From positions 62,001 through 126,000 of the forward strand of contig NZ_JAHCMU010000002.1 of the NCBI RefSeq assembly GCF_018449435.1: 64,000 nt of DNA, given 5' to 3'. Source of the stretch: Flagellimonas sp. 389. Lineage in GTDB: Bacteria; Bacteroidota; Bacteroidia; Flavobacteriales; Flavobacteriaceae. Shown piece after piece: positions 24,927 through 33,139 of this stretch (positions within the stretch are counted from its first letter, which is position 1; every line of letters starts with the position of its first letter). The translations under genes were made by a program, and so were the position numbers. The notes beneath the pieces were generated by a model. It did no database searches. It was not told where the DNA came from and saw only the letters and a program-made list of their open reading frames with translations.

Positions 24927-25445
24927 ATGGAAGTTAGTATTTGCGAGGCGGAAATAGGCCACGAAAAGGAACTATTGAACTTGTTTAAAAAAGTAGTGAC
25001 GATTCCTGATGGAATCATCAGAAAAAGACATGAAATCACAGCAAATTATATTAATGGTTTTTATGAAAAATCCCTCGAGAACGGACTCGTGCTTTTTACA
25101 AAAAGTAAAAATAGCATTGTTGGAGAAATCCATGCATATACCCCCTCAATTTATGCATTCCAACATATCTTAACAGATTTGACGATTGCTATATATCCAG
25201 AATTTCAAGGAAAAAGCATTGGAAAAAAGCTTTTCCAAACATTTCTGGAAATTGTAAAGACCGAATTCCATCATATCTTAAGAGTAGAACTTTATACGAG
25301 GGAACACAACAAACGTAATGTTGCTTTTTATAAAAGTTTAGGTTTTATAAACGAAGGGAGACAGCAACATAAAATATTTAATTCTAAATCCAAGTTGGAA
25401 ACCCCTCTTCACATGACTTGGTTCAATCCTAATTATTTAAAATAA
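24927..25445 (+). CDS. GNAT family N-acetyltransferase
   Basis: 172 residues. The acetyl-CoA binding block reads LTIAIYPEFQGKSIGKKLFQ (about 88-107; the Q-G-x-G/S-I-G-K form of motif A), followed by RVELYTREHNKRNVAFYKSLGF (in part; about 125-146), the usual motif B. The substrate is unknown. It begins 3 bp after the BNR-repeat gene and shares one base with the DUF2721 gene, so the three may be co-transcribed. Confidence 0.88.
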   Translation: MEVSICEAEIGHEKELLNLFKKVVTIPDGIIRKRHEITANYINGFYEKSLENGLVLFTKSKNSIVGEIHAYTPSIYAFQHILTDLTIAIYPEFQGKSIGKKLFQTFLEIVKTEFHHILRVELYTREHNKRNVAFYKSLGFINEGRQQHKIFNSKSKLETPLHMTWFNPNYLK

Positions 25446-25834
25446 TGCACCTTACCCTTAGTATTCCAGCACTGCTATTTCCAGCGATTTCACTAACGAT
25501 GTTGGCTTACAATGCCCGCTATTTGGCAATAGCTGCTTTGATTAGGCAGTTGCACAAACAATATTCCGAAGACGCCACATCACCGCTAAAAAAACAGATT
25601 TCCCAATTACGCAAAAGATTGGGGATTATTAAGAATATGCAGGCCATGGCCATCATTAGTTTTTTGCTGGCGGTAATCACAATGTCCCTAATCTATGTAG
25701 AACTGACCCTGTGGGCCAATATTGTTTTTGGGGCTAGTTTAATTGCTCTGATCGTTTCGTTGCTTTTGTCACTGATCGAAGTACAGTTATCCACAAAGGC
25801 TTTGGGTATTCAATTGAACACTATGGAGAAATAA
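25445..25834 (+). CDS. DUF2721 family membrane protein
   Basis: 129 residues with three hydrophobic helices (about 3-22, 61-80, 87-110) and a basic cytoplasmic loop between the first two (KKQISQLRKRLGIIKN). The pattern 'PALLFPAISLTMLAYNARY' at the start is characteristic of DUF2721, a widely distributed inner-membrane family of unknown function. Its ATG overlaps the preceding GNAT stop codon (TAATG), implying translational coupling. Confidence 0.8.
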   Translation: MHLTLSIPALLFPAISLTMLAYNARYLAIAALIRQLHKQYSEDATSPLKKQISQLRKRLGIIKNMQAMAIISFLLAVITMSLIYVELTLWANIVFGASLIALIVSLLLSLIEVQLSTKALGIQLNTMEK

Positions 25835-25997
25835 TATCTACAGATTACCTTTATTTAATGCATTTCGACCACGGGGTTATTTAAGTTTTCTTTAACAAAA
25901 GTCAGAAACTTTACCCAATACCGCCATCTAATCCTTTCACGTAAAATTTCACGATATTAATATCTTTACTATCACTTTTTTAAATACAGTTTTTGCT

Positions 25998-26456
25998 ATG
26001 AAACGTGTAAGGGATATAACGTTTTTTAAAAAAATACGGGAGATACGGGAGTATGAATTCGGCATGTTCTACTTTTTCGATGGCCTTGTCATATCAGAAA
26101 TCAATAATGGGGTAACCTTTAATTGGAACATGGCCAAAAAGGTAGTGGATGCCGCTCATGAATTTTATGGAAAAGACATTCCCGTCGCTTACATTTCCAA
26201 CAGGGTCAATGATTATTTTGTAGTTCCGGGAGATTGGGCAAAATTTTATAAAAATAGGCACCAACTCAATTTTTATTCTGTTGTAGGAAACACCAAAGGT
26301 AGTTTTACAAGCCTTCTTCTTGAGCGTATGTTCTTTCAAAATTCTATACGGCAATTCTCCGATCTGGAGGAGGCCATTGCTTGGAGCCTCGACAAAATTT
26401 CTAAACAAAAGGAAACGGCTTCACTAATTACCAATATTTCTTCCCAAATGGAATAA
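25998..26456 (+). CDS. Conserved-looking hypothetical protein (STAS/SpoIIAA-like size and pattern)
   Basis: 152 residues, no signal peptide or membrane helix. Alternating beta/alpha predictions (FFDGLVISEIN, AKKVVDAAHEFY, PVAYISNRVNDYFV, FYSVVGNT, then a helix with SDLEEAIAWSLDKI) suggest a small alpha/beta fold of the SpoIIAA-like type, seen in flavobacterial proteins that follow an 'HEFYG...PVAYISNR' pattern. Function unknown; the fold call is a guess from secondary structure. It overlaps the convergent aspartoacylase-like gene by 33 bp at the 3' ends. Confidence 0.75.
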   Translation: MKRVRDITFFKKIREIREYEFGMFYFFDGLVISEINNGVTFNWNMAKKVVDAAHEFYGKDIPVAYISNRVNDYFVVPGDWAKFYKNRHQLNFYSVVGNTKGSFTSLLLERMFFQNSIRQFSDLEEAIAWSLDKISKQKETASLITNISSQME

Positions 26457-27389
26457 TGCGTCCCCTTGATTTACCACGGCTTGGTGATTAATACAGAAAA
26501 CATGTCCATCAAAGGGTGCTTTTATTTTTTTTGGTTTTTTAGCATAGGTATCTGTAATCATTCCCAAGACCTGCCCTTTTAAAACGCTGCTTTCATTTTC
26601 AACTTCTGGAATGAACATACCTGCTTTTGAAGCACGAACCCATCGCGTTGCATCAAAATGAACCGATTTATTTTCTGGAGTTTTTCCAGAAATCATTTCC
26701 ATTCCAATCAAAATATTTTTTATTCCCTGAACACTTACTTCTATTGATTTTTCATCAAAACGCATACTTTCCCCACCTTCATAAACCAGTATTGGTTTGT
26801 TCATTTTGAATGCAGTTTTTCTAAAAGAACCGGCAATCAATCTTGATGGGAAATAAAAGGGTGCATTGAACATTTCTGCCAAATCCTTACTTTTTTCGTC
26901 TTCTTGGGTATACCTCACTTGAGGGAAATTGTGCTTAAATCCTCCACCAGTGTGCAAATCGATACCAAAATCGATTTGAGGCAAAATTTCATTGGTGTAA
27001 TGGTAGGCAATCCTACTGGCCAGAGAGCCGTTACGACTTCCCGGAAAACTACGGTTAACATCTTTGCCGTCCGGCACATCTCTTGAAAAGTGTATAAATC
27101 CGAATACATTTAAAATGGGAACAACGATCACTGCTCCTTTTTTAATCTTGAATTGCCCATCCTGCAACATCCTGCGAAGCGTTTCAACACCATTGATTTC
27201 ATCGCCATGCAACCCTGCTTGTACCAATACGGTCGGGCCTTCTTTTTTGCTGTTAAAAACATGTACCGGAATATCTATCAGTGTGCCTGTGGGCAAACGG
27301 GCAATAGTAATATGGACAAGTTTGTTCTGCCCTGCCGAAATGGTGGTTCCGTTTATATGAATGTCCTTACTTTCTTCTTCTATACCCAT
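26424..27389 (-). CDS. Succinylglutamate desuccinylase/aspartoacylase family zinc hydrolase
   Basis: 321 residues, M14-like zinc carboxypeptidase fold. Zinc ligands are the His and Glu of GLHGDEINGVE (about 57-67) and the His of FGIDLHTGGG (about 140). The catalytic Glu candidate is in LVYEGGESMRF (about 207), and a C-terminal barrel-sandwich domain (GHVFCINHQAVVNQGDALFHLG) closes the chain. The family removes acyl groups from amino acids or amino-acid tails. It overlaps rimK by 23 bp, so the two are almost surely co-translated. A shared substrate (glutamylated peptide or small molecule) is inference. Confidence 0.9.
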   Translation of the reverse strand: MGIEEESKDIHINGTTISAGQNKLVHITIARLPTGTLIDIPVHVFNSKKEGPTVLVQAGLHGDEINGVETLRRMLQDGQFKIKKGAVIVVPILNVFGFIHFSRDVPDGKDVNRSFPGSRNGSLASRIAYHYTNEILPQIDFGIDLHTGGGFKHNFPQVRYTQEDEKSKDLAEMFNAPFYFPSRLIAGSFRKTAFKMNKPILVYEGGESMRFDEKSIEVSVQGIKNILIGMEMISGKTPENKSVHFDATRWVRASKAGMFIPEVENESSVLKGQVLGMITDTYAKKPKKIKAPFDGHVFCINHQAVVNQGDALFHLGRNIGN

Positions 27390-28257
27390 TTTTCTCTACA
27401 AATTGAATAATCTGCTTTGCGACATTTACTCCTGTAGCGGCCTCTATTCCCTTTAGGCCTGGCGAAGCGTTCACTTCTATAAGAACGGGGCCTTTTTTAG
27501 ACCTCATTAAATCTACCCCTGCTACGCCTAAACCTAAATGCTTGGTCGCGTTTAAGGCAATAAACTGTTCTTTAGCTGTTGGTTTTATAGCAACTGCATG
27601 CGCTCCTCTATGCACATTGGACCTAAAATCGTCAAAATCACTGGTTCGTTTCATACTGGCAACAACTTTGTTGCCCACAACAATGATGCGAATATCCTCA
27701 CCGTTGGCTTCTTCAATATATTGTTGCAAGAGAATACTTGTATCCATTTTGTAAAAAGTGTCTATAATCGACTTAGCCGACTTTTTGCTTTCGGCTAAAA
27801 TAACTCCCAGTCCTTGGGTACCTTCTTGCAATTTTATAATTACGGGTGGTCCTCCCAACAGTTTTATCTGTTCATCAATATTATCTGGATTGATGGAGAA
27901 TACGGTTTCTGGAATGGGAATACCCTTTCTTGCCATAATCTGAAGGGTCCGTACTTTGTTCCTGGCACGTGTTATACCCAAGGAGCGGGCAGTACTGAAA
28001 ACATTGTTCATCTCGAACTGTTTTACAATCGCTGCACCATGACGGGTCACCTTGGCCCCAATTCGGGGAATGATAGCATCAAACTCGCCTGTTACATCTT
28101 CATCGTCCAAATAGATTCTGGGCTTGTCATCCCCTAACTTTACCGAGCATTTGGTGTGGTCTATCAGTTCTACATAATGACCGGCTTTTTGTCCTTCCTC
28201 AACTATTCTTCTAGTGGAGTGTACATTAAGGCTAACGGATAAAATGGCAATGTCCAC
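27367..28257 (-). CDS. rimK: RimK-type alpha-L-glutamate ligase (ATP-grasp)
   Basis: 296 residues. RimK adds glutamate residues by peptide bonds; in E. coli to the C-terminus of ribosomal protein S6, in relatives to other acceptors. The N-terminal preATP-grasp part (IPRIGAKVTRHGAAIVKQFE) is followed by the ATP-grasp domain with KLQEGTQGLGVILAES (about 141), the lid LLQQYIEEANGEDIRIIVVG (about 178) and metal ligands in VLIEVNASPGLKGIE (about 262). Paired with the aspartoacylase-like gene. The zinc protease gene (RimB type) that often joins this pair is not present in the window. Confidence 0.93.
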   Translation of the reverse strand: MDIAILSVSLNVHSTRRIVEEGQKAGHYVELIDHTKCSVKLGDDKPRIYLDDEDVTGEFDAIIPRIGAKVTRHGAAIVKQFEMNNVFSTARSLGITRARNKVRTLQIMARKGIPIPETVFSINPDNIDEQIKLLGGPPVIIKLQEGTQGLGVILAESKKSAKSIIDTFYKMDTSILLQQYIEEANGEDIRIIVVGNKVVASMKRTSDFDDFRSNVHRGAHAVAIKPTAKEQFIALNATKHLGLGVAGVDLMRSKKGPVLIEVNASPGLKGIEAATGVNVAKQIIQFVEKNGYRRRK

Positions 28258-28365
28258 AGGCTTTGCTTAAGTAGTTCTAAACTTGCCTTCAATATCGGTA
28301 AAATTTATAATATGGCTGATTTACATTATTGATAAAATAGAATAATGGACTTGCTGGTCTAGGCT

Positions 28366-29907
28366 TTAGGCTAATCCAATTTCGGGAAGCGTAATCTCGA
28401 TTAGGGTCCCCAAGGGTTGGTTCGAAGATTTATCCACTAAATCTTGAATGGTATATTGATAAGGCTTGCCTACTTTTTTTGAAAACAATTCCAACCTGTC
28501 CCTAACCAAAGTAAGCCCCAAAGATTGTTTTTTAAAAGAGTTTTCAGCGTTCCGTGCTTGGGTGACCTTTCTACCTACTCCATTGTCTTTTATTTTTATC
28601 GCTAAGGTTCCTATAGTTTTGCCTCTTTCAATATGTAGGCTCAATAATTTCTTTCCTTTTTTAGTGGAAAGCCCATGCCATATGGCATTTTCTACAAAAG
28701 GCTGTAAAATAAGCGCAGGTATCTGCACCTCATCCAAAGCAATCTCGTCCTCCACATCAATAGAAAAATCAATATCATTTTTAAATCGATCACTTTCTAT
28801 TTCAACATACATCTTCAGAATATCCAGCTCTTCTTTTAGTGAAATCTGTTCTTTTCTAGAACTCTCTAAAATACTTCGTATCAGTTTGGAAAACTTGGTC
28901 AAGTAAAAAATGGCCTTTTCCCTATTATTTTCTATAAAGTAGGATTTAATAGAATTGAGCGCATTGAATATAAAATGAGGGCTCATTTGGCTTCGTATTG
29001 CATTGAGCCGAAGTTGTGAAAATTTGTTCTCAAACTTCATGGTCAATTTTTCCGTACGCTCCCGTTGTGCCTCGGCGGTAATATCTTCAATTTCAAATCG
29101 GGTTTGGCTCAATTCTTCAGAAAGGGTTCTATTTATGCTTTCCTTTATCGTTTGATTTTCTTCCAGCTGTTTTATGTACTTCTCCTGTACTACTGCCTTT
29201 TCATCATAAACAATTTTCTGTTCCAACCCAATAGCAAGGGCAAACAAAAGGCTTTCTATTAAAATACCTATGTAAAAAATATACAGTGTCTGGCTATTCG
29301 CCGCTAAGTTTTGAAATGAATAGAGAAAAATTATAAAGTACGTAGTCGCCAAAACAAGCATACCGCTCAGTATATACCATTTAATGGCCATTTTTTGTTT
29401 ATACACCAAATAGAGTACCCAGAAAAAGACCAAATACCCTACAGGAATGAAAACAAATGCATGAAAATAATCTATCAGAAATGAGGTTTTGTCAACTATA
29501 TACAAACTCCATAGAATTAAGTATACAACACCCAATACCAAATAATAATAATCAATGATTTTAATGGCTTTTGGGTAGCTGTTTTTTAGCTGCATAATCT
29601 CCAAAATAAAATAGGTGAACAAAATGGTTCCAAATAGTTGAGATGGATAGTGTGACCATTGAACAAAGCTTTTACCAGCTACGGTATCAAAAAAGTCCGA
29701 AAAGAATACGCCATCAATATATTTAAGAAGCGTGATACCATTGATAAATGTGTACAAACTATATAGCAGGTAAAACCTTTTTTTATGTTGAAAATATTGA
29801 ATGAGAAAAAAGACGCACAAGTAAAACAGGACGGTAACAACTAAAAAGCCAAAACCGTTTTCATTGCTGTTCTCTAGAAAACCTATGATACCCTCTTGCT
29901 CTGCCAT
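28366..29907 (-). CDS. LytS-type sensor histidine kinase with 7-helix membrane domain
   Basis: 513 residues. About seven hydrophobic helices (about 18-235, 7TM-DISM-like) are followed by a coiled coil (about 235-300) and a His_kinase domain: phospho-acceptor His in SQMSPHFIFNALNSIKSYF (about 310), N box PALILQPFVENAIWHGL (about 395) and G box IKDNGVGR (about 435). Inner membrane. It is translated from the same transcript as the LytTR regulator 7 bp upstream, forming a complete two-component system. The signal is unknown. Confidence 0.93.
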   Translation of the reverse strand: MAEQEGIIGFLENSNENGFGFLVVTVLFYLCVFFLIQYFQHKKRFYLLYSLYTFINGITLLKYIDGVFFSDFFDTVAGKSFVQWSHYPSQLFGTILFTYFILEIMQLKNSYPKAIKIIDYYYLVLGVVYLILWSLYIVDKTSFLIDYFHAFVFIPVGYLVFFWVLYLVYKQKMAIKWYILSGMLVLATTYFIIFLYSFQNLAANSQTLYIFYIGILIESLLFALAIGLEQKIVYDEKAVVQEKYIKQLEENQTIKESINRTLSEELSQTRFEIEDITAEAQRERTEKLTMKFENKFSQLRLNAIRSQMSPHFIFNALNSIKSYFIENNREKAIFYLTKFSKLIRSILESSRKEQISLKEELDILKMYVEIESDRFKNDIDFSIDVEDEIALDEVQIPALILQPFVENAIWHGLSTKKGKKLLSLHIERGKTIGTLAIKIKDNGVGRKVTQARNAENSFKKQSLGLTLVRDRLELFSKKVGKPYQYTIQDLVDKSSNQPLGTLIEITLPEIGLA

Positions 29908-29914
29908 ACTATTT

Positions 29915-30655
29915 TTAAAGGGCCATTTTGTTTAAAAATGCTTCTTTTTTAAGTCGGGATACTGGGATTTTTTTCTTGTTGGATAGCACCACATAGTTTT
30001 CTGCCCGCAGATATTCTGTCACTTTTAAGGTATGTATAATATAAGAATTGTGTACCCTAAAAAAAGTGGAATCGGTCAACATATCTTCCAGTTCTTTTAG
30101 CTTTTTGGAAACATAAAGACTTTCTGAAGATTCCAGATAAATTTTAGAATAATTACCATCAGATTCACAATAGACTATCTCGTTGGTACGAATAAACAGT
30201 ATTTTCCCATTTACGGGAATCTGGAGCATTTGTGGTGCACTGGCTTTAGAAAGTGCATCTATGGTTTCCTTAAAGTGAAGGTGAAAGCTATCTGCATCGT
30301 TCGTTTTTTTCAATTTTTCAATAACCTCTTTTATCTCATCACCATCAATTGGCTTTAACAAATAATCAAGAGCACTTTCCTTTATGGCCTGAATGGCATA
30401 TTGGTTATACGCTGTAGTAATTATAACCGCAAAATTTCGATAATCCAATTTTTGCAACAAGGTAAACCCGTTCATTTCCGGCATTTCTATATCCAAAAAG
30501 ACACAATCCGGTTTTAGGTAATTGATTCCCGAAAGGGCCTCTTTGGCAGAGGTAAATGTTTCTATCACGGTAATTACATCCGAGAATTTTTGCAGCTCCC
30601 ACGTAAGGCTGTTAATGGCAGCGATTTCATCATCCACTACGATTGCTCTCATCAT
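29915..30655 (-). CDS. LytTR-family response regulator
   Basis: 246 residues from ATG 30655 (MMRAIVVDDEIAA; the next ATG is equally possible). The receiver domain (about 2-120) has the acidic DDE, the phosphorylatable Asp in CVFLDIEMPEMNGF (about 56), a Thr/Ser in ITTAYNQY and a Lys in LLKPID. The C-terminal LytTR DNA-binding domain (about 145-245) contains IVYCESDGNYSKIYL and RVHNSYIIHTLKV. It is first in the two-gene operon with the LytS-type kinase. Confidence 0.94.
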   Translation of the reverse strand: MMRAIVVDDEIAAINSLTWELQKFSDVITVIETFTSAKEALSGINYLKPDCVFLDIEMPEMNGFTLLQKLDYRNFAVIITTAYNQYAIQAIKESALDYLLKPIDGDEIKEVIEKLKKTNDADSFHLHFKETIDALSKASAPQMLQIPVNGKILFIRTNEIVYCESDGNYSKIYLESSESLYVSKKLKELEDMLTDSTFFRVHNSYIIHTLKVTEYLRAENYVVLSNKKKIPVSRLKKEAFLNKMAL

Positions 30656-30905
30656 ATCGTCAAGTTTTGATTCAAAATACATGCTGTAACCAACAATCGA
30701 TCCTGTATTATTATCAGTGACCCATATTGATGTACAAATGGTGATTTTGCTGTATCAGCTGCAAAATGAGGTTTTAACTCGTTAAATATTCCAGTTATAC
30801 ACTAAAAGTACGCACAAATAAATTGGTTGGCACATAGTATCATCATCGTCAAAGGCTTTGTAAGCGTGCATTCTACTTTCGAAACCTCAACTATAAATAT
30901 TCATT

Positions 30906-31520
30906 ATGAAAACAAGAAGAATCAAAAGTTTAATTCATTTAGTCATAGTGGGGCTATTGATAGCATCATGTTCTGCCGAAGATGGTGAAACTGGACCTGC
31001 AGGTCCTGCTGGCCCACAAGGTGAACAAGGACCAGCTGGCGCAGACGGAGCTCAGGGCGAACAGGGAGAGACAGGTACGGCCAATGTAATTTATTCAGAT
31101 TGGATTCCCAATGGTTTTACGCCGGGTGGTGGAATACTACAAAAGTTAAGTACGCTTGCAAGTGCAGAAGAGATAACTAGTTTGGGTGTCGACTTAGAGA
31201 CGAGCACCGTTTTGGTATATGGTAGAGGCGATGTTTTAATTTTTAACGGCGTCGAAGTATTCCCACTCCCATATGTCACTGCATCTGGAATCCGATATAC
31301 CTATACTATTAATGGAGGTGAAATCAGATTGGCCGGTATAGCTCCCGGTGGGGAAAACAATGATTTTGATATATTCGATGATTACAGATACATCATAATT
31401 CCTGGAGAGATTCCCGTGGACACTTCTGGTCCGGGAGGCATAACCACCAAAAATGGTTCTTTGGATTATTCAAAGATGTCTTATGAGGAAGTTACCGAGC
31501 TTTTCGGTATAGAAGAATAA
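30906..31520 (+). CDS. Lipoprotein with collagen-like Gly-X-Y segment
   Basis: 204 residues. The signal peptide ends in a lipobox (GLLIASC). Right after it come about ten Gly-X-Y triplets (GPAGPAGPQGEQGPAGADG and more, about 27-58), rich in GPA/GEQ, the composition that lets bacterial collagen-like proteins trimerise without hydroxyproline. The C-terminal 145 residues form a predicted beta domain (IYSDWIPNGF, then ASGIRYTYTINGGEIRLAGI), similar in pattern to domains that cap such stalks in other Bacteroidota. Outer-membrane anchored; function unknown. A strong terminator follows. Confidence 0.85.
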   Translation: MKTRRIKSLIHLVIVGLLIASCSAEDGETGPAGPAGPQGEQGPAGADGAQGEQGETGTANVIYSDWIPNGFTPGGGILQKLSTLASAEEITSLGVDLETSTVLVYGRGDVLIFNGVEVFPLPYVTASGIRYTYTINGGEIRLAGIAPGGENNDFDIFDDYRYIIIPGEIPVDTSGPGGITTKNGSLDYSKMSYEEVTELFGIEE

Positions 31521-31528
31521 ATGAACTA

Positions 31529-31560
31529 GGCTCCCAGGTATCTCTGGGAGCCTTTCTTTA
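31529..31560 (+). terminator. Intrinsic terminator after the collagen-like lipoprotein gene
   Basis: GGCTCCCAG / CTGGGAGCC, a perfect 9-bp stem with 6-nt loop followed by TTTCTTT; starts 8 bp after the stop codon. Confidence 0.9.
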
Positions 31561-31591
31561 GTTGAAATAGCTCCCAAAAAAAGTTCAAAAA

Positions 31592-32215
31592 ATGAAAATC
31601 ATGAAAAAAATAGTATTTCTTTTAGTGCTGGTATCATACTTCGGTTTTAGTCAAAACCCACCGTCCATTCAAGTAATAGGTAGAGCTGTTCATATTGATA
31701 AAACACCTCTTTTTAAAGGTTCGGTTACTTTGAGCGCAGCATACTCAAGCCTTCCTTCCGAAGCGATTACATTGACTCAAATGAGAGAAAAATATGATGC
31801 CGTACTCAAAAACAACGGACTTTCTTTAGCACAGTTGAAAGAAGACAAATTTGCTTACGAAGCATTAGGCTATGATAAAGAAGGTACCATCTACGAATTT
31901 GAAACAACTTCGTTGGAAGCGTTTCGAAAATTCATGAAATCCAAATCCTTTGGAATACAACGACTACAATTTGATCAGAACATTACCCTTGATGCGGAAG
32001 AAATTGCATTGCTTTCCAAAACAGCTTTTGCCAATGCGAAAGAAAAAGCGAATGCCATAGTTCAAGGCATGGGAATGAATCTTGGAAAAATAATAAGTGT
32101 TGAAGACAATAGAAATTATTTGGATGAAGAAATTCCAAGAGGTCTATATTATGACAAACCTATTGGTCATTATCAATATGAAATAATGGTGACATTTGCT
32201 TTGAAGGACGATTGA
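31592..32215 (+). CDS. Exported SIMPL-domain (DUF541-like) protein
   Basis: 207 residues (204 if the ATG at 31601 is used). Signal peptide KIVFLLVLVSYFGFSQ. The mature region IQVIGRAVHIDKTPLF... and the C-terminal half (LLSKTAFANAKEKANAIVQGMGMNLGKIISVED, in part) follow the SIMPL pattern, with the A-x-x-A-x-x-K-A-x-x-I/L-A block near residue 155. SIMPL proteins are periplasmic and of debated function (oxidative stress, adhesion). Separated by terminators from both neighbours, so it is monocistronic. Confidence 0.75.
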   Translation: MKIMKKIVFLLVLVSYFGFSQNPPSIQVIGRAVHIDKTPLFKGSVTLSAAYSSLPSEAITLTQMREKYDAVLKNNGLSLAQLKEDKFAYEALGYDKEGTIYEFETTSLEAFRKFMKSKSFGIQRLQFDQNITLDAEEIALLSKTAFANAKEKANAIVQGMGMNLGKIISVEDNRNYLDEEIPRGLYYDKPIGHYQYEIMVTFALKDD

Positions 32216-32288
32216 AACAGTATACAATGTAACCTTTTAAATTTTCTCTTCAGCATAAGCTTGTAAAGTTGTTTAACCCATAATACCG

Positions 32289-32314
32289 GCCCTTTTAAAA
32301 AGGGCTCTTTTTTT
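32289..32314 (+). terminator. Intrinsic terminator after the SIMPL gene
   Basis: GCCCTTTT-A-AAAAGGGC followed by CT7; a perfect 8-bp stem with a U run. Confidence 0.85.
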
Positions 32315-32418
32315 GTTGAAGGTTATACTTCTTTTTATATCTAAAACCCAACACAAATTCAACAAATACAATCCCACCTTATAATCAATCTAAATAAGAC
32401 CCCTTGTCTTGTTGAAAG

Positions 32419-32450
32419 CTTGTTAAAAACTTACCTGTGCCGTAAATTTG
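32419..32450 (+). promoter_or_regulatory. Putative sdhCAB promoter
   Basis: CTTG (near-consensus -33) at 32419, 20 bp spacer, then a perfect TAAATTTG -7 box at 32443-32450. The predicted leader before the sdhC ATG (32469) is about 13 nt. Confidence 0.6.
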
Positions 32451-32468
32451 TAGGTAAAACCAGTATTA

Positions 32469-33137
32469 ATGAGCGGATTGATAAAATCTTCGATTGCCCG
32501 TAAAGTCGTGATGGCGCTCTCGGGTCTTTTTCTAGTAATTTTTCTTGTTTTACACGTTACCATCAATTTTGCCTCTGTAATAGCTCCAGAGTTTTTTAAC
32601 GAAGCTTCCCATTTTATGGGGTACAACCCTTTGGTGCAATATCTTATGCAACCAATTCTTATTATTGGTGTAATAGTGCACTTTGTAATGGGATTTGTAC
32701 TTGAGATTCAAAATAGAAATGCCAGAGGTGTTGGTTATGTCAAGTATAAAGGGAGTGCAAATGCCCCTTGGGTATCCAGAAATATGATTTATTCCGGTTT
32801 GGTCATCCTTGCATTTTTAGGATTGCATTTTTATGATTTTTGGATCCATGAAATGACCTACAAATACATCCAAGCCAACCCAGAAGACCCAACACGCTAC
32901 TATGCCGAGACCGTAGAGAAATTTGCCCCTTTTTGGCGAACTATCATTTATATAGTTTCTTTTGTATTGCTAAGTCTTCATTTATGGCACGGGTTTTCAT
33001 CATCGTTTCAAAGTATGGGTGTCAACAATAAGTACACTCCAGCCATCAAAACTTTTACAAAACTATTTGCAGTGGTCGTACCCTTAGCTTTTGCTTTTAT
33101 AGCATTGTACCACCACCTTAACCCAATAACACATTAA
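32469..33137 (+). CDS. sdhC: Succinate dehydrogenase cytochrome b558 subunit (SdhC, type B)
   Basis: 222 residues with five predicted membrane helices and histidines placed for two b hemes (VLHVTINFA, about 36; VHFVMGF, about 75; GLHFYDFW, about 119; LSLHLWHGF, about 167). This is the single-subunit, di-heme type B anchor that passes electrons between the SdhAB head and menaquinone, so no sdhD is expected or found. First gene of sdhCAB, 2 bp before sdhA. Confidence 0.95.
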   Translation: MSGLIKSSIARKVVMALSGLFLVIFLVLHVTINFASVIAPEFFNEASHFMGYNPLVQYLMQPILIIGVIVHFVMGFVLEIQNRNARGVGYVKYKGSANAPWVSRNMIYSGLVILAFLGLHFYDFWIHEMTYKYIQANPEDPTRYYAETVEKFAPFWRTIIYIVSFVLLSLHLWHGFSSSFQSMGVNNKYTPAIKTFTKLFAVVVPLAFAFIALYHHLNPITH

Positions 33138-33139
33138 TT

